Positions 4,828 to 5,271 of a stretch of 5,271 nucleotides of DNA are shown here, in pieces. The position numbers and the translations under genes are program-made. Every line of letters starts with the position of its first letter. Positions within the stretch are counted from its first letter, which is position 1. Under the pieces are notes generated by a model. The model saw only the letters and a program-made list of their open reading frames with translations, had not been told where the DNA came from and ran no database searches. Source of the DNA: Sulfuritalea sp. (GTDB lineage Bacteria > Pseudomonadota > Gammaproteobacteria > Burkholderiales > Rhodocyclaceae). The stretch is taken from contig JAPLRA010000180.1 in the NCBI GenBank assembly GCA_026399445.1, forward strand, positions 1 to 5,271, given 5' to 3'.

Positions 4828-5271
4828 ATGGCATTTTTTCTGGAAACCCTGATCGGCGGCCTCATGAGCGGCATGCTGTATTCGCTGGTGGCCCTGGGCT
4901 TCGTGCTGATCTACAAGGCCTCTGGCGTGTTCAATTTTGCCCAAGGCGCAATGGTGTTGTTTGCCGCTCTGTCCATGGCGCGTTTTTCCGAGTGGATCCC
5001 GCAGTGGCTGGGCATGGACAACCTCTTCATGGCCAACGTGCTGGCTTTCGCAGTGTCGGTGGCGATCATGTTTGTCGTGGCTTGGCTGATCGAGCGACTG
5101 GTGCTGCGTCATCTGGTGAATCAGGAAGGCGCGACATTGCTGATGGCCACGCTGGGCATCGCCTACTTTCTCGACGGCGTCGGGCAGACCATTTTCGGCA
5201 GCGACATCTACAAGATCGATGTGGGCATGCCGACAGAACCGGTCATGATGCTGGAGAGTGTTTTCGAAGGC
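4828..5271 (+). CDS. livH: ABC transporter permease, LivH type (3'-truncated by window)
   Basis: The frame opens at ATG 4828 behind GAGGA (4815-4819, 8-nt spacing), which overlaps the end of livG, and stays open to the window edge. It gives the first 148 residues of a protein normally of about 290-340. It is an inner-membrane permease. Hydrophobic segments lie at about residues 7-29 (LIGGLMSGMLYSLVALGFVL), 34-51, 67-88 and 103-121. FNFAQGAM at 35-42 is the conserved LivH signature (compare NFAQGEM or NLAHG). In this family the genes for LivM, LivF and a periplasmic binding protein usually follow, so they are expected just beyond the window. The 11-bp gap to livG shows it belongs to the same operon. 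No frame damage is seen in the part present. Confidence 0.92.
   Translation, partial: MAFFLETLIGGLMSGMLYSLVALGFVLIYKASGVFNFAQGAMVLFAALSMARFSEWIPQWLGMDNLFMANVLAFAVSVAIMFVVAWLIERLVLRHLVNQEGATLLMATLGIAYFLDGVGQTIFGSDIYKIDVGMPTEPVMMLESVFEG

Noticed and set aside
3677..4834. A 385-codon minus-strand open frame across the synthetase end and livG.
   Set aside because: It spans two well-supported plus-strand genes, shows no family motif and has low-complexity shadow composition.
1..5271. CRISPR arrays, tRNA or rRNA genes, insertion sequences, riboswitches, toxin-antitoxin or defence genes.
   Set aside because: No spaced repeat array, no cloverleaf or rRNA-like sequence and no transposase or defence motif was seen; nearly all bases are explained by metabolic, regulatory and transport genes.

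Overview
The window reads as GC-rich chromosomal DNA of a betaproteobacterium, most likely of the Rhodocyclales (Azoarcus/Thauera/Aromatoleum-like) or a near relative. The basis is recognised protein wording (IcmF C-terminus, poly-3-hydroxyalkanoate-type HBD, Crp-family regulator, acyl-CoA synthetase plus HAAT transporter), GC-biased codons and purine-rich Shine-Dalgarno sites. No database search was possible, so the taxonomy is an inference.

Layout. (1) Positions 1-466, plus strand: the C-terminal 154 residues of a fused B12-dependent isobutyryl-CoA mutase (IcmF), whose start lies upstream of the window. (2) Positions 487-1236, plus strand: a 3-hydroxybutyryl-CoA dehydrogenase gene 20 bp behind icmF with its own ribosome binding site. 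Its frame is open, but it lacks about 33 residues at the junction of its two domains, including the PGF-x-x-NR motif. (3) Positions 1276-1981, minus strand: a Crp/Fnr-type regulator, convergent with the dehydrogenase and broken by a frameshifting deletion (about 50 nt) in its sensor domain. (4) A 79-bp divergent intergenic region. (5) Positions 2061-4031, 4031-4816 and 4828 to the window end, plus strand: a tightly packed operon of a long-chain-type acyl-CoA synthetase, a LivG-type ABC ATPase and a LivH-type permease that runs off the window.

How the genes fit together. IcmF interconverts isobutyryl-CoA and n-butyryl-CoA. Beta-oxidation of butyryl-CoA passes through 3-hydroxybutyryl-CoA, the substrate of HBD, so the first two genes form a coherent catabolic pair. 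On the right, a Liv/HAAT importer coupled to a CoA ligase suggests uptake and CoA activation of a carboxylic acid, with the divergent Crp-type protein as the obvious candidate regulator. The substrate cannot be read from the sequence.

I do not see a new mobile, defence or RNA system. The most notable signal is the pair of internal deletions in neighbouring genes (at about 1038/1039 and about 1699). Both remove conserved core segments, while the flanking protein sequence is otherwise well preserved. They are either recent lesions or assembly/sequencing artefacts, and read-level data would decide. Weaker regulatory signals lie around the regulator's start: a two-copy 20-bp direct repeat and a 22-bp inverted repeat with Crp-like dimensions.
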